Origin: Alphaproteobacteria bacterium UBA6149
GTDB taxonomy: Bacteria > Pseudomonadota > Alphaproteobacteria > Rickettsiales > UBA998
Length of the DNA: 8,780 nt
Direction: 5' to 3'
Assembly (NCBI GenBank): GCA_002423155.1
Contig: DIUV01000017.1
Location: 1-8,780 of the forward strand
Under the pieces are notes generated by a model. That model did not search any database. It had not been told where the DNA came from and saw nothing but the letters and a program-made list of their open reading frames with translations. The position numbers and the translations under genes were made by a program. This document shows positions 1-6,810 of the stretch, piece after piece; the stretch's first letter is position 1, and every line of letters starts with the position of its first letter.

Positions 1-25
1 TTAAAAGTTTTATTGGACAGTAGTG

Positions 26-101
26 TGCGTAGGCAGGAATCTCTTGCAATACAAACGAAGCATTCGCAAGTAGAAAAAGAGATTCCTGCCTGCGCAGGAA
101 T
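26..101. repeat. Inverted-repeat element (dRS3/REP-like) downstream of the C26 hydrolase gene
   Basis: Positions 31-45 are perfectly complementary to 77-91 (15 bp). The pairing continues outward through 26-30 with 92-96, including one G-T pair, so about 20 bp close a 31-base loop. The right arm holds a second small palindrome: ATTCCTGC (82-89) and GCAGGAAT (94-101) around a 4-base loop. This architecture, with an ATTCC...GGAAT core, resembles short dispersed intergenic repeats such as dRS3 or REP-type units. It lies beyond the 3' end of the minus-strand gene and could end or stabilise that transcript, but no clean T-tract follows on either strand. Copy number cannot be judged from one window. 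Confidence 0.6.
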
Positions 102-144
102 GACGACGGATGGTTTTGGTATATAAATTTTGACATTAGTATAT

Positions 145-903
145 TCATGCGCAAAAATCTCGGCAGGCTTTGACAAATGCTTCTAAAATTAAATTATCTG
201 CTTGGGTCACCAGATATTCAGGGTGCCACTGCACGCCGAGGCAGAAGGGATGCTCGGGATATTCAATGCCTTCGATTACGCCATCTGGTGCCATGGCATT
301 GATAATCACCCCTTCGCTAACAGAGGCGACTGCCTGATGATGGGCGCTGTTTACGGCAATATTATTTTGTCCAATTATTTTATGTAATAACGTTCCTTGA
401 ATAATTTCCACCTCGTGTCCTGCTTCGTGGCGAGGGTTTTTTTGTTCGTGTTCTAGTGCGTTTTCTATCGCATCGGGGATATGTTGGTGCAGGCTGCCGC
501 CGAGTACTGCGTTGAGCAATTGTTCGCCGCCGCAGATGCCTAAAATGGGCATTTTGCGTTTTAATGCGCCTTGGAGAAGGGCGACTTCAAATTGGGTGCG
601 GTTTTCTTTGAGAATAACCGTTTCGTGCTGGCTGCTGGCGCCATACATAGAAGGGGGGATGTCAAATGCTCCGCCGGTTACAACCAGGCCACTCAGCAAA
701 TCTAAGTAATTTTCTGCCATATTCGGAATATGCAGTAAGGCGAGTGGCACCGCGCCGAGCCCAGCAATATAGGTGCAATAATTTTCCCGTAGTGCATAAA
801 ACGGCATTTTACTGTAACTGCCCACTTGTTCTGGTGTGGGAGTTTCGTAATCAAGCGAAAAGCCAATAATAGGTGGGGCAATAATAGGTGATTTTGAGGA
901 CAT
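145..903 (-). CDS. Class I glutamine amidotransferase-like hydrolase, peptidase C26 / gamma-glutamyl-gamma-aminobutyrate hydrolase (PuuD-like) family
   Basis: The predicted 252-residue cytoplasmic protein has the class I glutamine-amidotransferase fold of family C26, whose members cleave gamma-glutamyl amide bonds, for example gamma-glutamyl-GABA in putrescine breakdown. Visible marks are the nucleophile elbow LGICGGEQLLN with Cys124, a VNSAHHQ segment near 184-190, and VQWHPE with His227 and Glu229, giving a complete Cys-His-Glu triad. The length fits the family (about 240-260). The residue after the nucleophile Cys is Gly rather than the common Arg, a variant also seen in this family. I chose the ATG at 903 because the following PIIGF strand matches the usual family N-terminus; a TTG at 939 would add 12 residues. 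Neither start has a good Shine-Dalgarno. It is alone on its strand, with no polyamine genes beside it, so the substrate is unknown. Confidence 0.85.
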   Translation of the reverse strand: MSSKSPIIAPPIIGFSLDYETPTPEQVGSYSKMPFYALRENYCTYIAGLGAVPLALLHIPNMAENYLDLLSGLVVTGGAFDIPPSMYGASSQHETVILKENRTQFEVALLQGALKRKMPILGICGGEQLLNAVLGGSLHQHIPDAIENALEHEQKNPRHEAGHEVEIIQGTLLHKIIGQNNIAVNSAHHQAVASVSEGVIINAMAPDGVIEGIEYPEHPFCLGVQWHPEYLVTQADNLILEAFVKACRDFCA

Positions 904-1029
904 AGAGCCACAATTAACAAAAACTTGGAGGATGAACAATCAAAAATATGATTATCTTAATTATTTTCTAACTTTTTTGTTATAAGTGAAGGTAAATAAA
1001 TTGAAATTATAGAATTATAGGTATTGCGA
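904..1029. promoter_or_regulatory. Divergent AT-rich intergenic region between the hydrolase gene and motA
   Basis: This 126-base gap separates two divergently read genes and must carry promoters for both. It is very AT-rich, so many -10-like hexamers occur by chance: GATAAT on the minus strand (951-956) and TATAAG on the plus strand (981-986). I found no convincing -35 partner for either, and no recognisable sigma-28 or sigma-54 flagellar promoter. A weak Shine-Dalgarno AGG at 1019-1021 sits 8 bases before the motA ATG. Confidence 0.35.
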
Positions 1030-1833
1030 ATGTCTTGGGCAGCGTTATTGGGTGCATTATTTGGTATTGGTTTAGTAATTGGGTCGATTATTCTCGGCAC
1101 CGATCATTACGGGGTTTTCTTTAATTTACATAGTATTATGATGGTATTGGGCGGCAGTATTGCCACTGCTTATATGAGTTATCAGCATACTTATGTGAAT
1201 ATTGCCTTTAAAGCTATCTGGTGGATTTTGAAAAAACCCAGCTCTACGCGTGAGGGGTTGAATGTGGAGATTCTGCGCCTGATTAAATGGGCGTATATAG
1301 TGCAGCAAAAAGGCTTGCCTGCTTTGGAAAACGAGGTGAAAAACACTAAAATGGGCGATCCGTTATTGGAATATTGTTTATTGCTGGTGACCACCGCGCA
1401 TAAGCCCGAAGAACTAAGGTTTATGATGGAAAATGCAGTGGAGTCTGAGTTTGAGCGGCGTACTACTCCCGTAGCGGTATTAAAAAATATGGCAAGTTCT
1501 GGCCCTGCATTCGGGATGTTGGGCACGCTTACGGGGATGGTAATCATGCTACAAGATTTTAGCGGGGATATGGCAGTGATTGGGCAAGGGATGTCTTTGG
1601 CGCTTACCGCTACTTTATATGGGGTTATTCTGGCGCGATTGATATTTTTACCTGCTGCTTTGAAATTACAACATAAAGAAGAAATTGAGCGTTTTCGTAA
1701 TTATCTGATTGTTGAAGGATTGGTGATGTTGGCAGAGAAAAAAGGCCCGCATTATATGCAGGATCGCTTAAATAGTTTTCTTGATCCTGAAAATCATTTT
1801 AATATTAGCAAACAAATTAAAAATGTGGATTAA
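1030..1833 (+). CDS. motA: Flagellar motor stator protein MotA
   Basis: MotA is the inner-membrane subunit that, with MotB, forms the ion channel of the flagellar stator and pushes on FliG. The 267-residue protein has the expected four membrane segments: two near the N-terminus (about 4-23 and 32-50), a long cytoplasmic domain, and two more (about 155-175 and 182-205). The family signature SSGPAFGMLGTLTGMV contains Pro159, and a second channel-side proline, Pro208, lies in the LPAALKL segment; both correspond to the conserved prolines of MotA/PomA. ATG 1030 is preferred over the in-frame TTG at 1024 because AGG (1019-1021) lies 8 bases before the ATG and only 2 before the TTG. It precedes motB by 5 bases. 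The length is closer to the PomA/MotA type of about 255 residues than to E. coli MotA (295). Confidence 0.95.
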   Translation: MSWAALLGALFGIGLVIGSIILGTDHYGVFFNLHSIMMVLGGSIATAYMSYQHTYVNIAFKAIWWILKKPSSTREGLNVEILRLIKWAYIVQQKGLPALENEVKNTKMGDPLLEYCLLLVTTAHKPEELRFMMENAVESEFERRTTPVAVLKNMASSGPAFGMLGTLTGMVIMLQDFSGDMAVIGQGMSLALTATLYGVILARLIFLPAALKLQHKEEIERFRNYLIVEGLVMLAEKKGPHYMQDRLNSFLDPENHFNISKQIKNVD

Positions 1834-1838
1834 GCAAA

Positions 1839-2546
1839 ATGTCATTTCGTAAGCATAAACCTGAAAATGATGAAGATTTAGAAGCATGGTTGATGACTTA
1901 TGCGGATATGATAACTTTGCTCATGGCTTTTTTTGTGATGTTGTTGGCAGTTTCAGAGCCCAAAAAAGAAAAAATGGAGCATGTAGGCGAAGCCATCCGT
2001 GAAATGATGGGCATGGAAGCCGAAAGTAAGGATACTGTTTCTGAAAAATCGAAAGATGGGACGATTAGCGCTCTTTATGATGATTTGATTGAGATTGCCG
2101 AAAAAGATAATATGGGAAAAAACGTGTCGGTTGAGCGTACCGATAAGGGCTTGATTATGGAGATTTCCAGCGGAGCATTTTATAATTCTGGTTCCGCAGA
2201 TTTCAAAAAAGAAGCGGAACCGTTTTTATTGGATGTGGCGGAAGCGTTAGCTAATTTTGATGAAAAAAATTACTTGATTGAAGTGGCAGGACATACGGAT
2301 GATGTGCCGATTAAAACGCCGAAATTCCCATCTAACTGGGAGCTTTCTGCCGCCCGTGCAGCGGGTGTAGTGCGCTTCTTTATTGAGCAGGGCGGCGTTT
2401 CGGAGCAATACCGGGCGATGGGCTTGGCAGATGCTATGCCAAAAGTGCCTAATTTAGATGAAAATGGCAAACCCATTCCTGCGAATCAGACGCTTAACCG
2501 CCGGATTGTAGTGAAAATTGAGCGCAATGAAGATGCGGAGGAATAG
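1839..2546 (+). CDS. motB: Flagellar motor stator protein MotB with OmpA-like peptidoglycan-binding domain
   Basis: MotB anchors the stator to peptidoglycan and supplies the ion-carrying aspartate. A short cytoplasmic tail is followed by one membrane helix (about 16-40) containing TYADMITLL, where Asp23 is the conserved ion-binding residue. The C-terminal half is an OmpA-like domain with GHTDDVPI, then FPSNWELSAARA and a terminal NRRIVVKIE, all typical of MotB. At 235 residues it is on the short side, with a brief linker after the helix. It starts 5 bases after the motA stop, with only a weak GTGGA (1825-1829) upstream, so translation is probably coupled to motA. The helix sequence does not let me decide between proton and sodium driving. 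The 3' end contains the ribosome-binding site of yidD. Confidence 0.95.
   Translation: MSFRKHKPENDEDLEAWLMTYADMITLLMAFFVMLLAVSEPKKEKMEHVGEAIREMMGMEAESKDTVSEKSKDGTISALYDDLIEIAEKDNMGKNVSVERTDKGLIMEISSGAFYNSGSADFKKEAEPFLLDVAEALANFDEKNYLIEVAGHTDDVPIKTPKFPSNWELSAARAAGVVRFFIEQGGVSEQYRAMGLADAMPKVPNLDENGKPIPANQTLNRRIVVKIERNEDAEE
2537..2541 (+). promoter_or_regulatory. Strong Shine-Dalgarno for yidD inside the end of motB
   Basis: GGAGG lies 5 bases before the yidD ATG at 2547, within the last codons of motB. The motB stop codon TAG is immediately followed by the yidD ATG. This fixes the yidD start and indicates translational coupling of the two genes. Confidence 0.75.
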
Positions 2547-2756
2547 ATGTGGCGGCTGTTTTTATTGCCGATAATATTCTATCGTTACTGTATTTCCCCT
2601 TTTTCTCCCCCGTCTTGTCGGTTTTTGCCGACTTGTTCACAATATGCGCTGGAGGCGATAGCTAAATATGGCGCTTTGCGCGGTGGTTGGCTTACTTTGC
2701 GGCGTTTGTTGCGTTGCCATCCGTTTTGTGACGGTGGGTGTGACCCGGTTCCTTGA
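2547..2756 (+). CDS. yidD: Membrane protein insertion efficiency factor YidD
   Basis: YidD is a small, inner-membrane-associated protein that helps YidC insert proteins. The 69 residues match the family end to end: a hydrophobic N-terminus, Y-C-ISPF (Cys15), the CRFLPTCSQYALEAI block with Cys24 and Cys30, a Gly-Gly turn, RRLLRCHPF with Cys57, and the terminal GGCDPVP. It is therefore complete, with no tail extension. It directly follows motB with no spacer and precedes yidC by 87 bases, which is the usual yidD-yidC pairing. The unusual point is its left neighbour: rnpA normally stands there, and it is absent from this window. Confidence 0.95.
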   Translation: MWRLFLLPIIFYRYCISPFSPPSCRFLPTCSQYALEAIAKYGALRGGWLTLRRLLRCHPFCDGGCDPVP

Positions 2757-2765
2757 GTAGTTTTT

Positions 2766-2788
2766 CAAAAATATACTTTATATTTTTG
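2766..2788 (+). repeat. Perfect AT-rich palindrome between yidD and yidC
   Basis: CAAAAATATA (2766-2775) and TATATTTTTG (2779-2788) are perfect complements around a 3-base loop. Nearly all pairs are A-T, so an RNA hairpin would be weak. It could act as a partial terminator or processing site between yidD and yidC, or as a protein-binding site; nothing decides among these. Confidence 0.45.
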
Positions 2789-2843
2789 TCGTTTAGTGTA
2801 TTTGTGCATTCTTTAAAAAAGTGATTAGTTTAAGGAATATCGC

Positions 2844-4574
2844 ATGCAACCTACATCGTCGGATAATCGTAATTTGATGTTGGCGTTAATAATCTCCTCG
2901 GCAGTTTTGCTGGGGTGGCATTTTTATTATGAAGTTCCACGCCAAAAAGCGGCGCAGGCCCAGGCGCAATTAATGGCGAAAACGCAGACTGCTCCTTTGC
3001 AAATTGGGGCTGCGAGTGCGCCTGTTTCTGCTGGTGGGGTGATTCCTAAAAAAGCAGGGGAGGAGCTGCGAGAGCGAGCAGAAATTTTGTCTGAGGGGAA
3101 GCGTTTGCCTATAAACTCCGCTGCTTTGCAGGGCAGTATTTCCTTGAAAGGAGCGCGGTTGGATGATGTTACCTTGGTGAAATATCATGAAACTATTGAT
3201 AAAAAGAGCCCAGAAGTTGTGGTGTTCTCACCTTCAGGTACAGAGAAAAGTTACTTTGCCGAATTTGGTTGGATTGGCGATAAAGTGAAATTGCCGAATG
3301 CGGAAACTATTTGGAAAACGGAAGCTAAAGAATTAACTCCTGAAAAACCTGTGGTTTTAAAGTGGAATAATGGTGAGGGTTTGCAGTTTCAAATTGAGAT
3401 TGCGTTAGATAAAAACTATATGTTTACCATTACGCAAAAGCTGCATAATGATAGTGGTGAAGAAATTAAAATCCAGAATTTCAGCTTGATAAATCGAGCG
3501 TGGAAGGAAGATACTAGTCACCAGAAATTCGCTATTTTACATGAAGGTCCATTGGGAGTAACCGATGGTACTTTAGAAGAAATAGAATATCAAAAAATGC
3601 GTGAAGAGCCAAATATGTTGCGTCAAAATGCAACAGGTTGGGCGGGATTTACTGATAAATATTGGTTGGCGGCGTTAGTTCCTGGAGTTGCTCCGTTTAC
3701 GGCTAGCTATAGTTATTACAAAACTAACGAACAAGATCGCTATCAGATTGATGCTTTGTCGGTTCCCCAAGCAGTGGCGGATGGAAAAGATTTAGTGGTT
3801 AGTACGCGCGTTTTTGCTGGTGCAAAAGAATTGGCGGTTTTAGATGGTTATGCCAAACAATATAATATTCCGCTTTTTGACCGTGCGGTAGATTTTGGGC
3901 ATTTATATTTCATTACTCGCCCCATGTTTGTTGCTTTAAGCTTTTTCAATGATTTGCTAGGTAATTTTGGCTTGGCAATCTTGTTGCTTACGGTTTTGGT
4001 GCGCTTGGTTTTATATCCGTTAGCTAATAAATCTTATGCTTCTATGGGTAAAATGAAATTGCTGATGCCGAAGATGGAGGAGATAAAAAAACGTTATTCT
4101 GATGATAAATTAAAGCAAAATCAGGAAATTATGGCGTTATATAAACGTGAGAAAGTAAATCCTGCATCGGGTTGCTTGCCGCTTTTAGTGCAAATACCCG
4201 TATTCTTTGCATTATATAAAGTTTTATTCGTTAGTATTGAAATGCGTCACGCGCCGTTTTATGGATGGGTGCATGATTTGTCGGTGATTGATCCGACGAA
4301 TATCTTTACTGCCTTTGGTTTGTTGCCTTGGAATCCTCCTTCTTTGCTGCATGTGGGTATTTGGCCATTATTAATGATGGTGACTATGATTGCCCAGCAA
4401 AAACTAAATCCTAAACCTGCCGATCCTGTGCAAGCGCAAGTAATGGCAATTATGCCTTATGCATTCTTGTTCATGTTCTCTAGTTTTCCTGCTGGGTTGG
4501 TGATTTACTGGACGTGGAATAATGCGCTTTCCGTATTGCAACAATGGATGATAACGCGGAAGTTTACGAAATAA
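2844..4574 (+). CDS. yidC: Membrane protein insertase YidC (Oxa1 family)
   Basis: YidC inserts and folds inner-membrane proteins, alone or with SecYEG. The 576-residue product has the Gram-negative layout: TM1 at about 11-29, a large periplasmic domain through about 350, then the conserved five-helix Oxa1 core. The core holds Arg387 in TVLVRLVLYPL, matching the hydrophilic-groove arginine of E. coli YidC (Arg366), and the charged cytoplasmic hairpin KMEEIKKRYSDDK. It also has the NPASGCLPLLVQIPVFFALYK signature and ends with FSSFPAGLVIYWTWNN. The region after TM1 is rich in Ala, Gln and Pro, as is common. AAGGA (2832-2836) lies 7 bases before the ATG. No residue appears to be missing. Confidence 0.97.
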   Translation: MQPTSSDNRNLMLALIISSAVLLGWHFYYEVPRQKAAQAQAQLMAKTQTAPLQIGAASAPVSAGGVIPKKAGEELRERAEILSEGKRLPINSAALQGSISLKGARLDDVTLVKYHETIDKKSPEVVVFSPSGTEKSYFAEFGWIGDKVKLPNAETIWKTEAKELTPEKPVVLKWNNGEGLQFQIEIALDKNYMFTITQKLHNDSGEEIKIQNFSLINRAWKEDTSHQKFAILHEGPLGVTDGTLEEIEYQKMREEPNMLRQNATGWAGFTDKYWLAALVPGVAPFTASYSYYKTNEQDRYQIDALSVPQAVADGKDLVVSTRVFAGAKELAVLDGYAKQYNIPLFDRAVDFGHLYFITRPMFVALSFFNDLLGNFGLAILLLTVLVRLVLYPLANKSYASMGKMKLLMPKMEEIKKRYSDDKLKQNQEIMALYKREKVNPASGCLPLLVQIPVFFALYKVLFVSIEMRHAPFYGWVHDLSVIDPTNIFTAFGLLPWNPPSLLHVGIWPLLMMVTMIAQQKLNPKPADPVQAQVMAIMPYAFLFMFSSFPAGLVIYWTWNNALSVLQQWMITRKFTK

Positions 4575-4609
4575 TGTTGGCGCAATTTAAAAGAAACCAC
4601 ATATTGTGC

Positions 4610-4638
4610 TTGCTAAAGGTGCAACCATTTCCTATAAT
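4610..4638 (+). promoter_or_regulatory. Near-consensus sigma-70 promoter downstream of yidC
   Basis: TTGCTA (4610-4615), a 17-base spacer and TATAAT (4633-4638) form the best promoter seen in the window. A transcript would start near 4645, just before the paired hairpins at 4647-4701. It could drive a short RNA alone or, by read-through, the NYN-like gene, engB and argB. Confidence 0.65.
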
Positions 4639-4644
4639 ACAGTC

Positions 4645-4709
4645 ACCACACGCTGGTTCTTCCAGTGTGCCGTACCAGCATCAAAATAAGTCTGGTACGG
4701 CTTCTTTTT
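4645..4709 (+). ncRNA. Candidate small RNA or attenuated leader between yidC and engB
   Basis: A transcript from the promoter at 4610-4638 would be about 65 nt. It contains hairpin A (CACA 4647-4650 and CTGG 4653-4656 with CCAG 4662-4665 and TGTG 4666-4669) and then the strong terminator hairpin at 4669-4701. There is no ATG and no Shine-Dalgarno inside, so a leader peptide is unlikely. CTGGT at 4653-4657 can also pair with ACCAG at 4674-4678, which would break the terminator stem. A switch is therefore possible as well as a free-standing small RNA. I do not recognise the RNA family. The start is inferred from the promoter. Confidence 0.45.
4669..4709 (+). terminator. Intrinsic terminator
   Basis: GCCGTACCAG (4669-4678) and CTGGTACGGC (4692-4701) form a perfect 10-bp GC-containing stem with a 13-base loop, followed at once by the T-rich run TTCTTTTT (4702-4709). 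This is a classic rho-independent terminator. It would end transcripts of yidC as well as those from the promoter at 4610-4638. Confidence 0.8.
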
Positions 4710-4722
4710 GCCCGAGTGGTCT

Positions 4723-5013
4723 ATGAAAAAAGTTTCCGTATTCATAGATGGTTATAATCTTTATCATGCTGTTTCTGTCCTTCAAAAGCCCTATCTTAAA
4801 TGGGTTAATCCAAGAGAATTATGCCGTTTTTTCATAACAGATAAATTTGAAGTGATTGATGCATGCGGCAAAGTAAACCGCAACAAGCAAGGACAAACTT
4901 ATTTTAAAACATCGATGATTAAAGAATTTATGCTGGAAGAAAGTATTATGCCAGAAGTTATAACGCTTCCAAGTGGCAAACAAATATTTATACCCACAGA
5001 ATATAGGCGGTAA
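4723..5013 (+). CDS. Short NYN/DUF88-like protein, apparently internally deleted
   Basis: NYN (LabA/DUF88) proteins are PIN-like RNases, usually about 180-250 residues. This 96-residue product begins like one: VSVFIDGYNLYHAV with Asp9, then KPYLKWVNPREL (22-33), the standard first strand and helix. From about residue 40 the match is lost, and the tail (about 60-96: KTSMIKEFMLEESIMPEVI, then IPTEYRR) resembles the extreme C-terminus of such proteins. The central part carrying the remaining acidic residues is absent, so nuclease activity is unlikely. The frame is intact, which suggests an in-frame internal deletion. An upstream in-frame TTG (4708) falls in the terminator tract, so ATG 4723 is chosen; the only Shine-Dalgarno is a weak GAG at 4714-4716. 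The gene ends 3 bases before engB. The family call is from my own comparison of motifs. Confidence 0.6.
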   Translation: MKKVSVFIDGYNLYHAVSVLQKPYLKWVNPRELCRFFITDKFEVIDACGKVNRNKQGQTYFKTSMIKEFMLEESIMPEVITLPSGKQIFIPTEYRR

Positions 5014-5016
5014 TTT

Positions 5017-5634
5017 ATGGAACCTATCAACGCTAATAAACTTTTCGCTGGCACTTGTGACTTTATGGCAGGGGCTGCCTCGGTAGATGCCATCCCTGCG
5101 GATGGACAGCCGGAGATTGCCTTTGTTGGGCGTTCTAACGTGGGTAAATCCTCGCTTATTAATGCGCTGACTGGGCGTAAGGCGTTGGCGCGCACTTCCA
5201 ACACACCGGGGCGCACGCGGCAGTTAAATTTCTTTTTGCTGGGCGGCATTATGATGTTGGTGGATTTGCCCGGTTATGGCTATGCGGAAGCATCGAAAAC
5301 TAATATTGCCACCTGGACGGACTTAACCAGAGTTTATTTGCGAGGTCGTGCTTGTTTGCGGCGTGTGTGCTTGCTGATAGATGGTCGGCGCGGTGTGGGC
5401 AAAGCGGATATAGAATTTATGACTATGCTGGATGAATCCGCGGTTTCTTACCAAATTATTTTGACTAAGATTGATAAATTATCTACACCTCAAATAAATA
5501 AACAAATAGAAGAAATTGGATTGATATTAAGAAAACATCCTGCCGCTATGGACGAGATTTTGGTCACCAGCTCGGAAAATAAAGCAGGGATTGATATTCT
5601 CCGTGATTCTTTAGTGAAATTATTGGAACAGTAA
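5017..5634 (+). CDS. engB: Ribosome biogenesis GTP-binding protein EngB (YihA/YsxC)
   Basis: EngB is a small TRAFAC GTPase needed for assembly of the large ribosomal subunit. All GTPase motifs are present in the 205 residues: G1 GRSNVGKS (38-45), G2 Thr63 in NTPGRTRQ, G3 DLPGYG (83-88), G4 TKID (150-153) and G5 TSSE (184-187). The NTPGRTRQLNFF and DLPGYGYA blocks are specific to this family. Length is typical. GGCGG (5006-5010) lies 6 bases before the ATG. It starts just after the NYN-like gene, and its stop codon TAA shares one base with the argB start (TAATG). The GTPase and kinase are therefore translationally coupled, as in other Alphaproteobacteria. Confidence 0.96.
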   Translation: MEPINANKLFAGTCDFMAGAASVDAIPADGQPEIAFVGRSNVGKSSLINALTGRKALARTSNTPGRTRQLNFFLLGGIMMLVDLPGYGYAEASKTNIATWTDLTRVYLRGRACLRRVCLLIDGRRGVGKADIEFMTMLDESAVSYQIILTKIDKLSTPQINKQIEEIGLILRKHPAAMDEILVTSSENKAGIDILRDSLVKLLEQ

Positions 5635-6539
5635 TGAAATTGAATTCTCTTAAAACCCCAGAAGCCTGGCTGCGCACTGCCAAAACCGTATCCGAAGCTT
5701 TGCCCTATATGCGCCGCTTTGCGGGGGAAACTTTTGTAATAAAATATGGCGGTCATGCCATGGGGGACGATGCGCTGGCGCATGAATTCGCTAGCGATAT
5801 TGTGCTGCTTAAACAAGTGGGGATTAACCCGGTAGTAGTGCATGGTGGTGGGCCACAAATTGGCAAAATGCTTGAACGCCTGAAGATACAAAGCGAATTT
5901 ATTGATGGTTTGCGTGTAACTGACGAAGCCACGGTAGAAATTGTTGAAATGGTACTGGCAGGCAGCATCAATAAACAAATCGTCAGCTCGATAAATTCCG
6001 CTGGCGGCACTGCGGTGGGCTTGTCGGGCAAGGACGGAAATTTGATTATGGCGCGTAAACTTCGCCGCACGGTGAAAGACCCTGATTCTAACATCGAACG
6101 CGTATTAGATTTAGGCTTCGTGGGCGAACCTTTCCGCGTTAATCCGCAGATATTACAAGAATTTGCGCGTTCCAACATCATCCCCGTAATTGCCCCAATA
6201 GGCATGGGTGAAAATGGCGAGACTTATAATATAAATGCCGACACTGCGGCTGGTGCAATTGCGGGCGCCTTAAAAGCATCTAAATTATTGATGTTAACCG
6301 ATGTGTCGGGCGTGCTAACCAAAGAAAAAGAACTAATCAGCGAACTTAGCATCGCCGAAGCAAGAGGATTAATCGAGGATAAAACTATCACAGGCGGCAT
6401 GATACCCAAGGTGGAAACCTGTATGTACGCGCTAGAACGCAACACCCAAAACGCACATATACTTGACGGACGCATTCCCCATGTTCTATTGGTAGAAACC
6501 TTCACCGAACGCGGTGTGGGGACAATGATTCATCACTAG
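5634..6539 (+). CDS. argB: Acetylglutamate kinase
   Basis: ArgB phosphorylates N-acetylglutamate with ATP, the second step of arginine synthesis, in the cytoplasm. Features in the 301 residues: KYGGHAM (37-43) and VHGGGPQIG (69-77) for phosphate binding, LRVTDEATVEIVEMVL (93-108), AGSINKQI (109-116), GLSGKDG (129-135), NINADTAAGAIAGAL near 200-215, and GGMIPKV near 260. The first 25-30 residues form an extra N-terminal helix (EAWLRTAKTVSEALPYMRRF). That helix is the hallmark of hexameric, arginine-inhibited kinases, so feedback control by arginine is likely. Its start overlaps the engB stop by one base. No terminator is seen before the tRNA 48 bases downstream. Confidence 0.97.
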   Translation: MKLNSLKTPEAWLRTAKTVSEALPYMRRFAGETFVIKYGGHAMGDDALAHEFASDIVLLKQVGINPVVVHGGGPQIGKMLERLKIQSEFIDGLRVTDEATVEIVEMVLAGSINKQIVSSINSAGGTAVGLSGKDGNLIMARKLRRTVKDPDSNIERVLDLGFVGEPFRVNPQILQEFARSNIIPVIAPIGMGENGETYNINADTAAGAIAGALKASKLLMLTDVSGVLTKEKELISELSIAEARGLIEDKTITGGMIPKVETCMYALERNTQNAHILDGRIPHVLLVETFTERGVGTMIHH

Positions 6540-6587
6540 GTGGGATTCATCATTAATTTACCTTTACGCGGTTATATTGTTTTTAAT

Positions 6588-6664
6588 GCGCCCATAGCTC
6601 AGCTGGATAGAGCAACGGATTTCTAATCCGTCGGTCAGGGGTTCGAATCCCTTTGGGCGCACCA
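6588..6664 (+). tRNA. tRNA-Arg (anticodon UCU), CCA encoded
   Basis: The 77-base gene folds as a full cloverleaf. The acceptor stem is GCGCCCA (6588-6594) with TGGGCGC (6654-6660), followed by discriminator A and encoded CCA (6662-6664). The D arm has AGCTCAGCTGGATAGAGC. The anticodon stem ACGGA/TCCGT encloses the loop TTTCTAA, giving anticodon TCT, which reads AGA and AGG. The T arm has GGTTCGAATCC. A -10-like TATATT (6573-6578) ends 9 bases upstream, but no good -35 is seen, so it may also be co-transcribed with argB. tRNA-Arg(UCU) genes are known integration sites for mobile elements. Confidence 0.97.
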
Positions 6665-6810
6665 TATTTTTCAATGGGTTGATGCGGAGCAATATCGCAA
6701 ATTATTTTCTGGGGTTAGGCTGGGCTTGCGTAGCTTGTTGTGAAAGTTCATTAAAGTAGAACAGTTTTTATTTCTTGCCTTCCTTATTAAAAACGCATAA
6801 CTCTATAAAT

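Noticed and set aside
904..939. A 12-codon N-terminal extension of the hydrolase from TTG 939
   Set aside because: It has no ribosome-binding site, and the extension is not typical of the family; ATG 903 fits better.
1191..1547. A 118-codon minus-strand open frame inside motA
   Set aside because: The plus strand encodes an unmistakable MotA across the whole span.
5490..5978. A 162-codon minus-strand open frame across the engB-argB junction
   Set aside because: It lies opposite two strongly conserved genes, and its translation shows no family motif; it is a shadow of their coding.
6665..6810. A degenerate attachment-site repeat of the tRNA 3' end
   Set aside because: I looked for a second copy of the T-arm and acceptor sequence to the right of the tRNA and found none in the window.
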